From the NCBI GenBank assembly GCA_963662155.1, contig OY759265.1, positions 43,778,227-43,842,226 of the forward strand: a stretch of DNA of 64,000 bases. Reading direction: 5' to 3'. Under the pieces are notes generated by a model. The model saw only the letters and a list, made by a program, of their open reading frames with translations. It did no database searches and was not told the origin of the DNA. This DNA is from Lamellibrachia columna (taxonomy: Eukaryota > Annelida > Polychaeta > Sabellida > Siboglinidae). Positions 47,901 through 62,819 of the stretch are shown here, piece after piece (within the stretch, counting starts at the first letter, position 1; each line of letters begins with the position of its first letter). The position numbers and the translations under genes are program-made.

Positions 47901-50900
47901 GTATATGGTTATCATAGACGACAGCACATTTGTCAAAACCAGAATTGATCACTTTGATGTCGCTCATTGATGGACGATGAATCTATCTCAAATCGTCACT
48001 GAAGAAAGGAACAGTTGTCCTGAGAAAGTCTTATATGATGTTGCAATAGTGCATGCAGTGTTATCTCCAAGGTGTTCATCATTCGATTCATTTGTATCGT
48101 AACAGCTGATTGTAATCCATATAAATCACAAACTTGCTGAAGTCTGTACACACAAGTTGCTGTTGAATACCTTTACCTGTAACACAAAATACATAATCAA
48201 TAATTAAATTAATAATTATAATATTATATATCTGATATTATCAGATGATAAAATATCAAAAGTACATTTTATAACAGTAAATCTTGCACAAATAAAAACT
48301 GGATCTTCTAAAATCTAAGATGTCAAATAATGTGTAAAATAAAATAACGATAATTAAGAAAATAATCAAGTTGGCATAAATGATCACTGCAAATAAAAAT
48401 TAACAAAACACAAATAGTGGCAGATATTAAGTATACAATATGCATAATCAAATATTAAAGTGAAAAGTATCTGCAGCTTAAAAAAATTATTACTTGGTTT
48501 TTAACAGTAATCACTGGAAGACGACCGAACATATAGGTATATACAAATACACAAAAAAAATGTATTCATAAAGTATTCATTATCATTGCATACCTTAGAA
48601 ACACTACACAACTCACACCAGTTATTACAATTTACAAATTATATAATCAGTAAAAAAAGGTATGCAGTAAAACGCAACCAAAAAAAACAATAAAACATAA
48701 TTTTTGACATAACAACTAGTAAATACTGCTACACAAACTGCAAAAATACATATATAACAAATGCTATAAACAAAATGTGCCAGCAGTTAATTGTTGAAAT
48801 GTGGATTGCTCAGATTCTTCGGAAAGATTTCATATTCGCGTATTGAAGATGACGCCATGACGCTGTCAAATCATCTTGCATTAATTTACCTTTCGTGCTG
48901 TTTAACATAAAAATATTGACGGATAGACAAAAATAATACATTTATAATAACTTTTATCAACAAAACATTAGTTAACTGCAGGAATACGGATGTCAACGGA
49001 TTACAATGCGACGAAGGGTCTTTAAAATATTCGTTCACTCGAAGCCACCGACCGTAGCTTCCGAACGATAAAACACAACAAATTAGCACACACCGGGTCA
49101 TGTTGCCCACGTTTTTCTGAAAAACGGCAGTTGTGCACTGCAATAATACACACATCATTTTAAAGCTAAGTAATTATTGTACTGTTCTTTTTTATTCCTA
49201 TAAAATTCTTCTTTATATTATATGTACTTTTTAACAAGTTTAAGCAAAATAAAATTTACTCACCTTCGTACAGTCACAAAAGCGTCGGATTGGAAAATTT
49301 CCTGTGCCCATAATGTAAAGAAGACATTCATAGGTCGATATGAAGTTAAACAAACTCGGCCACGTCATTTGCATACCGAGTATTTTGGGTTTTTCCCGAC
49401 CATGTGACGCAAGCGTCACACCTTCGTACCAAATACATAAAACGACGCTATTTTTGTCGACAACAAAAAAGTAACGCCATCTAGCGGAACTTGATATAGC
49501 TACTAGTGCCCTGCGCGGGCCTAGAATTTGATCCCAAGCCCGGCCCGCAATTAGCAGTTAGAGTCCAGGCCCGCAATAATTTTTCAAGCCCGGCCCGGCC
49601 CAGGCCCGCAAACTAGAATTTAGGCCCAGGCCTGACCCAGACCGTGAATGTTTGGCCCAGGCCCGGCCCGCAAGTTTCAGGCCCAGGCCCGGCCCATACC
49701 CGCGGGCCAAAGATGGGTAAGCCCGCGGCCCGCTAAGTTTAGAGAAGATAAACCTATAATCTTATAACAAAGACGAAAAACAAATAAACTGTAAAACATA
49801 CTTATTGTTTTATTAAATAAAAAAGGTCCATAGTGTGCTGGATGAGTTCTAAAAATTCAGCACCACCAACTTCTTCAAACTTACAAATATCCTGAAGAAA
49901 AATAAAGAAAAACTTCTTAGTGTCATTACTATTAAATATGGTAACATTTGTTATATTTGGCTTTAATGTATTGGTTTATTGTTAGGGTAGGATATTTGTT
50001 TATCTAACCCTGACTTAACCCGTATGCAAGCCATAATCCCAATTTATATTGTTAATTGAATTAGCTCAACTAAGTTAACATAATTTAATATGATATTTCA
50101 ATTAAATGTCACCCACTGGCACAGACACCCAGTGGCATTTCCAGCAGGCCTGCAGTCACTAGCCTGAGACAGACGTGTGAATTAGTACAAGTGTGAATGA
50201 ATTAGGACTGGGGAGAAATACCAATTACCAACTGGGTAGTGGGCTAGTGGCCTAGCTTGCACTTGGCAGTGGGCAGGTCTTTCAGGTGGGCAATGTTTGG
50301 AGGGAAGACCTAGACAATAGAATGTCCACTGGTATGGTCAAAGGGTGATAAGTTGATTGTTAATCATGGCTTGATTGCCTCTGCAAATATTTCTAAAGTA
50401 AACATTTGGGGCTGGCTACTTCCAGCCAAGTGAACTTATGGGGTCATTAGATTCCATGCAAGGTCTCAATTTGCAACTATATAATACTAAAGAAATAATT
50501 TTAAGCATTCATTAAACGGAATTACAATTTATAAGTTTTTATTTAAAAAAATAAAGTAATAATCGGTGTTTTGTATGAATATTTTTATTATGTCCAGGCA
50601 GAGCCCCGGCCCGGCCCGCTCACCCCAGGCCCGGCCCAAGCCCGATGTGTTTAAATTGTTTTCAGCCCAGGCCCGGCCCGGGCCCGCAGTATGTAGGCCC
50701 AGGCCCGGCCCAGGCCCGGTCTGCGAGATTATGTAGAGGCCCGGCCTGCGGGCCGGGCTTGGACCAAAAGCCCCGCCCGCGCAGGGCACTAATAGCTACC
50801 AATGGAGCCTCTTCTTTTGCAAGAAGGCGCCACCCTTGACATTTGGAATTGTTTTCAGACTGCACTAGATGAATGCTGACTTCCAACAACACCCAATACA

Positions 50901-53900
50901 ACACCAGTATTAAATGTGTTTTATGTAGAAATGTTTTATATTAGTGTGTTCACTGTTGATATGTGTTACATTACAGTCGCGCCTCGTTATAATGTGGTGG
51001 TCGGGGTCCACGATATTGGACCGCGTTGTAAGTGAGGCACGTTAGGCGTTCCCGTATCTGCCACCAGGGGTACCATGAACAGCAATTAAAACACCACGCC
51101 GCCACTGATGCCGCTGTGACGAAGCCCTGTTGTCCCGCACAGTTTATAAAGCTTAGCTAGAGTAGAATATTAACGTTAATGTGTGTTGTATTGATTTTAT
51201 AATGTCATACTTTATCGAATGTTCAACTGAATAAAAACCGTGTGTGTGGAATATGGAATACAAATAATCTGTTACGTCTTACGATGTCGATAACGATGGA
51301 CTGACTGATCGCTGCCACTGCGAGGAAGCCCTGTTGTGCCACACGGTATATATTTACAGTACAATGTGTGCTGTATCGATTTAAAAATGTCAAAATGTTT
51401 AATTGAATCAATTACACGTGTGTGGAATTGTGGAATACAAATCGACAATAATCTGTTACGATGGACTGACTGTATGACACGTCACTATGGGTAATGCTCA
51501 TTGAAAACAATAACCTGGAGACGAGCAGCGGAACATGTGCGTATGAGTTTATGCTTGCAGCGCAAACGTTGATTAAAAATTCTCGTAGCTTCACTTCATC
51601 CTTTAGCCATCCCTGAAGCGTCGATTCGGGAACGCGCATCTCCCGAGACACTTTGCATTGCGATTCACCCTTTCGTATTCGGATGACCAAATCTAACTTT
51701 TCGCATACAGTGTACGCCTTGCGTTTTGGCATAGTGAAGATTTGAGAACGATATTTGTGATGTTTGTAACAGACTAACGGAAGGCTAATAATACTTCGTT
51801 GCTGTTTCATCGGAGATTTATATTGCTGTTGCCTGCTCAATTACGTTTAACACGATTTTACTCAACTTTTATTTCAATGCACTGAGTTATTTTCATGTAT
51901 CGGCATTCAGTAAGAATTGTTTAATCTTGCCGCCTGATACCGAATCGCTCTTGCGGCTTGTTATGTAGAATAAACGGGTTAAACTTCAATGTTTTTAATC
52001 AGTTGAAAGGCGCAGGAGCGAATTGGCTGGTGTGTCTCTGATGTCTAAATTACCACTGAATGTGTGAACATTTTATTCACATGCAACGCATTTGTGTGAA
52101 TCACCATTGCAATTAACAAGTCGTCCGGCCGAAGCCAACGCCAGCGAAACACAATTGATGGCAACCAAACTGTTTCACCCCTGGCGGCAGAAAATCGGGG
52201 TCCACGACCGACTGCGTTATATCCGAATCCGCGTAATAACGGGGCGCGTTATAACGAGGCACAACTGTAGTTAGTTATATTCGTGAGATGTTTTATGGTC
52301 ATTCCATGTCAAATCAAACAATAGTAAAACAGTTTTATATTTTAACCCATTACTAAGTAGCTATACCATGCATTGATTTTCATGGGAAATTGGTGGGAGT
52401 CCGTCAGACTCACATGGACTCCCACGCTGCTCACATTTGGCAGTCCGCAGAAAAATTTGGGAGTCCGCACTTTTTTATCACCTTTTTCCGTTGCTAAAAC
52501 ATGTAGTTCACTATGGGTGAGTGATGGTAATTTGTAAATTGTTTTGCAACAAATACTTCACAGCACCCAAAGATGATTATTTAGTATTTTAATCTGGCTT
52601 CAAAAATGACTGAAGGCAGATGATTTTAATTATGACAAGCATCAAAAATAGCTGGCCAGATGTAAGCATCAAACGTTTGATATCTGCAGGTGTCCACTGC
52701 ATTCCCAGTACTTGTCGTCTACTGTGTTTGTTGACAGAACAAAAATGCTTTGAGTTGGAGAGACAACTGACAACAAGCAATGGGAAACTGCAGCAGGAGA
52801 CTAAGTCATCGACTGCTCTCAGACAACAAGTCTTGGACCTGGGTAAGTGCTGGGTTCACACAGACTTAATCCAGGCTAGTTAGTCTGGTGCACATTTTAA
52901 TTATCCATAAGTTTATTTATATTTATAATATTGTCCACATTTAGCCAATTGTTAGCCATATTCAGAGGTGGTAAAAGTGAATTACAACTTTTTATAAGTA
53001 CAAGCAAAATAGGAATAATTCACAATTAACCGTCCAGTTCATTTGCACAACCAGTCGGACATAAACGGTTAGCATGAACGAGCTTTTGACAGGAATCTGC
53101 AGACCATATATAGTATAGTGACAACCACCAGTCACCAGCAGTTAGAATAACATGCCAACAAACCTGATATTTTGTCAGTTTGCAGCAATAGATATACCTG
53201 GGTAATAGAAAACTAATAGACTATTATCTATTACTTAAGGATCTGTTACTATTACGTTTGAAAAAATTCCTCTATTACAGAAAAAACATCTTATAATTAC
53301 ATATAACTATTATACCATGTGTTTGCATTGAAAAACTCCCTTTGATTTAAAATGGGATTTGAATTGAAAATAATGAATTTAATTGGAAATGGTTAAATTT
53401 AGGTTAAAGGAATTTGAATTGATTAAATTGATTTGGAATTTATTAAATGTAATTGAAAGAAATTGGAATTGATTAAATGGAATTGACCCCAGTCAGAACT
53501 AGCATTAGGTCAATTAAAAACAGAACTGTTGTGGTTAGCATTTTACTTTCCTGTTTTACATTGCAGAGAAGAACTACAGCGAAGCGTCACAAAAACTGAG
53601 AGAATCACAGGATGAACTGTTTGAGTCAACAAGATATTTGGTATGGATAATGGTGTTATGTAATGTAATTTGTTTTGAAGGAAACCATGGGTTTATTTTT
53701 TAATAATATAAAGGGTATCTTATTGTGCAAGCTATTAAATGTGTTAGCTACAAAATATATTTTAATGTCCTTTGTTTACTTGTGATGACAAGGTAAGGCT
53801 GATGGTAGAATTCAGTCCAATGATGCTCTGATTGTAGGAGGAATTGAAAAGAGAAAATGCGAAGATCGAAGCTGAGAAAGTGGAACTGGTTGAGGTTCTT

Positions 53901-56900
53901 GAAAAGAAGAATACTGAAATCAACACACTCACAGGTGCACCGCTAAGCTAAGTTATTTGAAGACCAGGGCAATGTTATAAGAATTTTACATTGTTAAGAT
54001 TGTTTATTTTATGATTATATGTAAAGGTCTGATTTAAAAGGTTTTCGTGAATGCTGGCCAACACCTGTGAAAAATGAAAGTTCTGCTCAAATCAAACTAT
54101 GGTGGGGTGTGATGAGCTTAGTTTGAATTCAATACATGTTGCAGCTCCTGCTCTAAGATTTGTTGTCTGCCTGCACATATCTGAAACCATGCCCTTTGTG
54201 TGTGCTATGAATGTGACCCCATAGCCATCCCAATGGGGCATCCTGACAATTAGTAATTGGCTTGCTACTCCTGCATTGTTTCATTGAGCAGGTATTTCTG
54301 AAACCATAAAACTGTTGCTTCACACGGAATGATTTTCCTGCAATGATACGTTATGGATATGCTGTTGCTTTGATATTTTGTGTGCCTCCATTAAACGTTT
54401 TGTGGTTTGTCATTGACAGAGGAATGGAAGACATTTTCATTGAAGTTGAACGAAGCCAACCAGTTGCGCATTGAAGCACTTGCTAAGGTGGACGAAGTAG
54501 AAACAAAAAGCGTCACTGAACAGGTACATTTTTTACACCATACTCCAAATTGGATATTGATTAAACAGATTTGTCACAAAGTTGCATAACGTTTAAATGA
54601 ATTATCACTTAATTGCAATATCTATTATATAATTATGATGTGTTTTTTTTCTATTCAAAGTGCAAATACAGTACACAGATGGAGGGTTTGTAAAGTCAGT
54701 CCTATAACCATGTGATTAAGGCTCGGTAGCACCACCAGTAGTAAAGTTGGGTTCTTAATCAAGAGGGCGACTGGACAAAGCTTCCTTCATTGCTCTAGTT
54801 CACATAGCTATATGGTGCCTGATCCCACACTTGAAGAGATTTATGTAAAAACAATTAGCCAGGGTTGGGGTGAATTCAAAAATTAATTGGAATTATTATT
54901 CAGTTCAATTCAAATCCTGAAATTGGAATTGAAAGATTTTGAGTAAGTTGAATTGGAATTGAAAGAAAATTAATTTAACCTAATTTTCTAGTGCTGGTGC
55001 GATCTGGTTTTATTTCCAATGTGGTCCTCAATCCAACCCTAGAATTGTATACGAACTCAAATTCTTTGTAGCAGCTAAACATCATTTGTACATCATTTGA
55101 AGATCTGAGGTGAGAGCATTTGAAAAAATTTGAACAAAGGGTCTGCATGGTAATGTTACCATGTGGCAATTGGAAAAAAAGAACCCAGAAGTTCTGCTCA
55201 AATCAAACTATGGTGGGGTGTGATGAGCTTAGTTTGAATTCAATACATGTTGCAGCTCCTGCTCTAAGATTTGTTGTCTGCCTGCACATATCTGAAACCA
55301 TGCCCTTTGTGTGTGCTAGGAATGTGACCCCGTAGCCATCCCAATGGGGCATCTTGACAATTAGTAATTGGCTTGCTACTCCTGGTATTTCTGAAACCAT
55401 AAAATGATCAGCCTACTGGTCTTTTCATGTTGTTTGAATAACAGCTCAGCCATTGTCTGTACATTGTTTACAATTACTAGCAGTTGGAATAACATGCACA
55501 CAAATATGGTATTTTGTAAGTTTTCAGCAAAAGATATAATAGAAAAGTAATAGACTATTATCTGTTACGTTATGATCTATTACTATTACTTTTGAGAAAA
55601 GTTACAGAAAAAGCGTCTATTACAATTACATATTACTATTATCCTGATGCATCGAAAAAGCTCCCATATAATTCATTCGGAAATTGAATTGGAATTGAAA
55701 GATTTGAATTGAAAAAAATCAATTGAATTGGAATTGATTACATTGAAAGGAATTGGAATTGATTAAATGGAATTGACCCCAGCCCTGCAATTAGCTAAGA
55801 CATTTCATAGCTAATGAGTTATTTAAAGCAATCTCATTACAGTAGTTTTATCATTTAACATTACTATACAGTGTGAGAAACAGCAAATTCCCAACTGCTT
55901 GCGTCAAGTAAACCCAAGTCACTGGCTCGACAGACTTCAGTTGGCCAATGGAGGATGGGACTTTAGTTTAGGTGACTGTAACTAGATGTTTACGGCGTTG
56001 TTTGTTTGCCTCTCTAGTATCAGATGAGTCGCCTGCAGCAGGAGATGAACCACTTGCAGCAACAGAACGAGTGGCTGGAGGGGGAACTGAGGGACAAGAC
56101 CAACGAGTTACTGGCTGTGAGGAAGGAGAAGGTATGCTCTGAGGAGAAACACACACACTACACCTGCAACACCTTCGCACCATATCACACACAGGCGCTA
56201 TAATTAAAACATCACTGACAATAATACAACTCATTTTCCAGTTGTCCACCATATTGTTATTGTCCCCTGCTATGGTAGCCTGATGGAATTTATGGTAGCC
56301 ATGGACTACCACTATTTCAGACCTTGCCGTATACATATGTCTGTACGATATCTCCATCTGTATGTCTACGGTACATTCTGTGTGTTTCAGTCGAGCTCGG
56401 TCCTGGAACTTCAGGCCCAGCTGGATGAGAAAACCCAAGAAGTAAGTAACATCACGTCGCATAAAATACCACATTTTCAAAGTTACCGTCGAGTGTACAC
56501 AGTTTTACATGTTCGTTGTGTAAAAATTTGGAGGTGTTCACGATGATTTAAAACAAAATAGGAAAGACTTTTTAATTTAACCATTTGTTCACATGTGGTG
56601 TTTATCCATTCATGACATTCTTTGTTCATAATATTTTGCATACTGGAACTGCCTGTTACAGATGACATATTTAGAAGAAACCATGCAGGCACTTAAGAAG
56701 ATGAGCGAGGAGAGCAATGCCAAGATTGAGAACTACATCCAGAAGCTGAAAGAAGTAAGTACGAGACATATATGATATTTGAACACAGAAATATAAGACC
56801 AACAGTAAGCAGCAGTAACGCTGTCAACCCCAGACAATTATATGATGAGTGTAATAATTATCATGATGCACCAACAGTTATGTGTTGATAGTTCAGGGCT

Positions 56901-59900
56901 TTGAGGCTGTAAGTGTGGGTGTCTTGACTGAGTGAGAGAGTTTGTGTTTGTCAGAGTCGAGAGCTTCACACTCAGATCCAGGAGCAGTACACTCACGAGG
57001 TGGCCTCGCAAGAGAAGCTGCTTGCACTTTACAAGGTTTGTCATAAATTTATTTAGTTTTCTCCGCACATTCTCTTAACTGACTAGCCTGTGTATTTGTT
57101 GTGTTTGCCAGGAACAAAGTACAAAAACAAGAATTGAAATTTCTTCTTACCAGGACAGTGAAACTAAGATCACCAAGAGGTCGATTTTGGGCCAATACCA
57201 CCTGTTGTATAAAATGTAATGGTCACTACCAGGGTCATCCTTAGTGGTTCTTTTGCACCACCAATTAACAAGATGGTACATTATTGTGGCTGTCCAAGGG
57301 ACAAATCCCCTGATATTGAAGTTTTTTCCACCAAACACACCACACTGGTTTGGGTCTTGAACGCAGACCTGTTTGTTTTCCTCGTATTTATGCTTTCCAG
57401 AAGTAATTGTCATTAGCCATTAGTGGATTAGTGTTATTAGCCATTATTGGATGTTTGGTATGTTGTGTGTAGTTAAAACAGTTTTTGTTTTGTTAAAATT
57501 TTATTTTAGGAGGGTGCGTCCGAGAATGAGGCCAAGGTCAGTGAGTTGACAACGGCTGTCGTTGAACTACAGAAACATCTCAAGCAGGCTTCGGAAGGTA
57601 GGAGGTCAGAGGTCAAAATTCCCTTTGGTCAGGGCAATTTGGGCATGGAATTTCTAGATGTTTTTCTTGGAAATTGGCTGAAACACGGTTTTGTTGTAAT
57701 TTGGTTATTTAAAAGAATTACCCGCATAATTGTTTTTAATTATTTTTTGGCAGGACTATTACACAAAATTACCAACACTTTCTTTGCTGGTACGTTGTTG
57801 AAATTGAATATGCATCGTTATGTGGGTTATGTCGGCTGGAATGATGAGTTGGTTTAGGGCGTTCGTTGTGTTGTTTACAACATGTACAAAGATAACACAC
57901 TTTGTTTGATTGATTGCAGCATACAACGAAATCACTGCTCAGCGAGATAAAGAACTGGAGGCAGCAGGCAAGGCAGAGCAAGCTAAAGGTAGATATGACA
58001 GACCTGTATATATGTTGGATACATGCATGTAATTGTTTCACAGCCCAGTGTATGTGGGACACGAACAGGTCAGGGTGAAGTGTACAGCGCTTTAAGTGAT
58101 CCTTAGGACTGGATATCGCGCTATATGATAACTTATGTACGTGATATGTTGTTCCAATTTATCTACTAACCATTGTTTGGAATTGTTTGTAGACGAACAA
58201 GTCGCCAAGTTAGAGAAAGAGCTCAAGGATGCAAATGATTTACTGGAGGCGGCACGAAAAAAAGGTCTGTTTTGTTTACGTGTAGTAGTTTCATAAAACT
58301 TTTTCAGAAAAATCTAATGTGGTCCTGTCCCAATATGCCTAGTTCATGGTCACTTTGATAGATAGAACACATACTATGTGCATTCAATATGCTCCTGTGA
58401 TTTTGTGTATTCTGTCACAACATGTACCTTTTGCCATGTTTAAAATCAATTGTAAAAATGAGTGAAGATCACACTCCGGTCAGACTTGGCTGATTCTTAT
58501 TCAGAATTGAATTTGGTTTATGTGAAATCCATGGAATTGGAATCTCCAAAGGGTCGGTGGAATCAGAATTGTTTTTTCCATTATAGCTCATAAACTCCGT
58601 GTTAGTTACATATTACGTGACTAGAGTATTGTCGAGCCGAGTGCATTCACACCATACATACCTACCTACCTACCGACTGACTGACCGACTGACCTACATG
58701 AGATGGAGACCACTCTGTGAGTCTACGGCAAGTTTTTTTTTTTCATTTCCCTGTGGGAGATTTTACTTCCCCGGGCAAACATGATACAGAAGGGACCAAC
58801 GACTTTTAGTGGCTCGTCCAAAAGACACAGGCAAACTGGGGTGAACAGAATTGCCCATGTCTCAAAACGGCAGCAGGTGGATTCCAACCACGGTCCTCTC
58901 TGACAGTCCGATGTTCCACCACCAAACCACTGCACCCCATTTACTTAACCTCTTCGTACACTTGTTGGTGACCCAGAAATTTAATTGCTTACATGTAATC
59001 AACCCCAGGTTCCGGTGCACTTTGTTTCACAGGATTGGCATAAAATTTGTTGCTGACGTGCGTGGCTGATTATACAAAATCATAACAATACTATGTCTGT
59101 ATGTGTTATACAGGGGTGGTGCCCCTCTCTGATGAAGGAATAGAGGCTCTGTCACCCTCGGCGGCTGCAGCTAGTCGCCTTCTCAAGTCAGGCATGACTC
59201 TTACCCAGGTGAGCCTACAGACGCGGCTGTCATGCACAGACTTCATTGCAGATCTGCAAACCCATATGAATCTGGCATTGTTGCCAGGGAATATAAATGT
59301 CCACATACTTGCATCTACAAATCCTAATTTAAGCCCCAGCACCATTTGTCTAAAGGGCACAGGAAAGGGATTTTCAGGGTTAAACACTTTCGAGAATATC
59401 ATATCCCTCCCCTCATCTGACCACTCTCTGTTGTAGATCTACAGTGAGTATGTTGAGGTGTGTGAACAGCTGCAGACCGAGAAGACTGAGAATGACCGTC
59501 TCAACCAGTACCTTGACCAGATTCTCCAGGTAACGTACCTTAACCAGATCCTCCAGGTAACATTCCTTAACCAGATCCTCCAGGTAACGTACTTGGACCA
59601 GATCCTCCACGTAATGTACCTTGACCAGATTCTCCAGGTAACGTACCTTAACCAGATCCTCCAGGTAACGTACTTGGACCAGATCCTCCACTTAACGTAC
59701 CTTGACCAGATCCTCCAGGTAACATTCCTTAACCAGATCCTCCAGGTAACGTACTTGGACCAGATCCTCCAGGTAACATCCCTTAACCAGATCCTCCAGG
59801 TAACGTACATGGACCAGATCCTCCACGTAACGTACCTTGACCAGATCCTCCATGTAACGTACCTTGACCAGATCCTCCACATAATGTACCTTGACCAGAT

Positions 59901-62750
59901 CCTCCACATAATGTACCTTGACCAGATCCTCCGCGTAACATACCTTGACCAGATCCTCCACGTAACGTACCTTGACCAGATCCTCCACATAACAAACCTG
60001 GCTGAGGCAAACAGTGGAGTTCAAAATTATGTTCGTCAGTGTGCAGTAGCAGCGCGAGTTAATTTGCAGCTGCTGTAGAATTATTTAGCTTGTTCTTTGA
60101 ATGCCGCGCTTATACATTATGTCTTTGAGATTTAAGGAAGAATTGTGGCTAACTTGTTTTTTATATGGAAATCACCCATATGGATAAACAATGAATTAAG
60201 CAAAAAAAAGCATGAAACAACATGCACATTAATCAAATCGTAACAGAGATAGAAACTTCATGTTGCTTGAATGCTGCTATTTTGTCAACTCTGATGAAAT
60301 CTAACTCCCTCTCGTACCAGCATGAGTGTGGAATTACCATTGTTTTGGCGACTGTTGAACCATGTCTGTTGTTAGGAGATTGAGGAGAAGGCCCCGATAA
60401 TGAAGGCGCAGAGAGAGGACTATGAGCACGCACTGCAGGCGGTCAATCAACTCACCCAGCAGCTCGACTCAGCCATGCTGGTCAGTTTTAGTGTTTGACC
60501 CGCAATGTTTGGGTCAGAACTCATCTTTGGGTGCAATGCCACAACAGTAGTGTAATGTCAGCTGAGACTGTTGTGATTTGACCTTCTCGCTGCAGTTCTC
60601 GCCAGTTTCGGTTGATCCACCTGTCTGCAGTTTACTACATACATGAGTATCTGGCAAAAGATTAATAGTGTAACTATACATGTATATTAGAACCGTTTCA
60701 AATTCTCACCCCTTGAAAATGACCATGCCATCACAGTCTGTTTTTGCCCAGGTCTGCACATCTGTACATCTGGCCAGCCTCTTTAATCAGACCACTTTAT
60801 CTCAGTCACTTGGGTGTTTTTTTTAGAGGGGATCTACTATACGTAACTACATCTGTACATAAACTTACATGCATACATGTACATAAAAACAAACACGCAT
60901 GCACACACCCACATATTGATATAGATCAGATATAAAAATACTTATTAATTAAATTTCCCAACAAACTGTCTCGTAATGGCCACTGTTGAATCCTGTCCTC
61001 AGGAGACAGATAAGCTGAGAGTGAACACGGAGGAAGATTCGAGGCGGTGTCGAGAGATGACCCGAGCCAATCACAGGCTTCAGCAACAGACGGCTGATCT
61101 AGCACAGCAGGTAACAGAAACTGTCTCCTCGTTCGTCCCTGTCAACTGATGGCGATATTTTATTATCCATTCAAACAAACGTAGAGATGACCCGAGCCAA
61201 TCACAGGCTTCAGCAACAGACGGCTGATCTAGCACAGCAGGTAACAGAAACTGTCTCCTCGTTCGTCCCTGTCAACTGATGGCGATATTTTATTATCCAT
61301 TCAAACAAACGTAGAGATGACCCGAGCCAATCACAGGCTTCAGCAACAGACGGCTGATCTAGCACAGCAGGTAACAGAAACTATCTCCTCGTTCGTCCCT
61401 GTCAACTGATGGCGATATTTTATTATCCATTCAAACAAACGTAGAATCCCGATGTCTATTCTGTTGCGTCAACCACTGAAGTGAATACTCTGCTAGGATT
61501 TATGTTGCATGATATGTAATCTATTTGTATTTGTGGTTGCTAAAATGTATTGTATCCTTGGTTGCTACAACAGTTTTCCATATTAAGTAAGAAACCCTGG
61601 TTTGTTTTGTATAATTATTTGTTAGCTTCTTTGGTTCATCCATTGTAATTTACATCTACTTTTGTGGTTGACTTACTCGGCGGTATCAGACGCCATCTCA
61701 AGACACTGGTGTATGTATAGCAATACTTAAAAACAAATGTCACTTAATTTCAGATCACCCCTCTTCTTACATGAAACGTTGAATTACATTGCTGTGTGGA
61801 TATGTATCTGTTAAAATGTCCCCATCCCTCGAGTTCATGCTGTAGTAATCAAATACCACATACACATGCTAACATGATTATAGCAGACTGATCTATTTGT
61901 TCCTCTTTCTTTATGGTATGAATTGTGATCGGGAAATACTAACCCTTCCTCCCTGAAGAAGCCAATTTCTTGTAGTGTCGTTGTTGTTTCGAGATGGCTC
62001 CTTACTCACCTGTTTTGAGATGGCCCCATACTCGCCTGTTTTGTGATGGCGCATTTCTAGTCTGTTTTTAGATTGCTCCTTACTCGCCTGTTTTGAGATG
62101 GCTCCTTACTCGCCTGTTTTGAGATGGCTTCTTACTCGCCTGTTTTGTGATGGCTCCTTACTCGCCTGTTTTGAGATGGCTCCTTACTCGCCATTGTTGC
62201 ATTCGGGCTGTGTATCATACTGTAATGTGCGATAGAGGCTCAATCGTGTTGAAAGTTATTTGAACACGCCTGCTGTCTAGCAATAAAAAATAATATTTTG
62301 GATAATGACTGTTTTTGAAGTTTTGGGATCATGACAGTCTAGTTAGTATCTCAATGTCACCCCCCCCCCTTGTTGTCCGTAGGTGCGTATGCTGCTGAAG
62401 GAGTTGGAGGAAGCAAGGGGAAGACGTGTCCCTCTCGACAGCAGCAGTGACGATCATAACGTCACTTGCAGCGAGATCAGCAGCTCCTTCGTGGTCATCA
62501 CGGACAAGCTCGTCACTTTCAGGTGAGTCAGTCGTGAGTTGTCGGAGTAGATGTATTTGCTCCATTTTTTTACGATGTGACAAAATCGGGAAACTGGGTT
62601 TAGGGTTTGGAGGAGTGTGTGTTTCCCTGCTACTGTTGCGTTTGTTTCTTTTCCGTCTTATTGCTGTCTGTTCTAGTCATTAGAAGAACAATATATATAT
62701 ATATGTGTGTGTTCTTCTAATGACTAGAACAGACAACAATAAGAAGAACA

Positions 62751-62819
<69 letters not shown>

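Noticed and set aside
50529..50904. Gly-Pro-rich frames resembling collagen-like proteins
   Set aside because: Translations of the GGCCCGGCCC subterminal arrays of a hAT element.
57110..57180. Extra TPR exon after TTTGCCAG at 57112
   Set aside because: It would add residues absent between the conserved LLALYK and ENEAKVSEL blocks and has no suitable donor in frame.
57147..57413. Minus-strand frame of 88 aa in TPR intron 9
   Set aside because: No recognisable domain and no start or promoter context. It may be a decayed repeat.
59439..60078. Long open frames on both strands, 183-206 aa, with 9-residue repeats
   Set aside because: They are translations of the 27-bp minisatellite at the TPR donor site. 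Only the first 93 bases of the plus frame are established exon.
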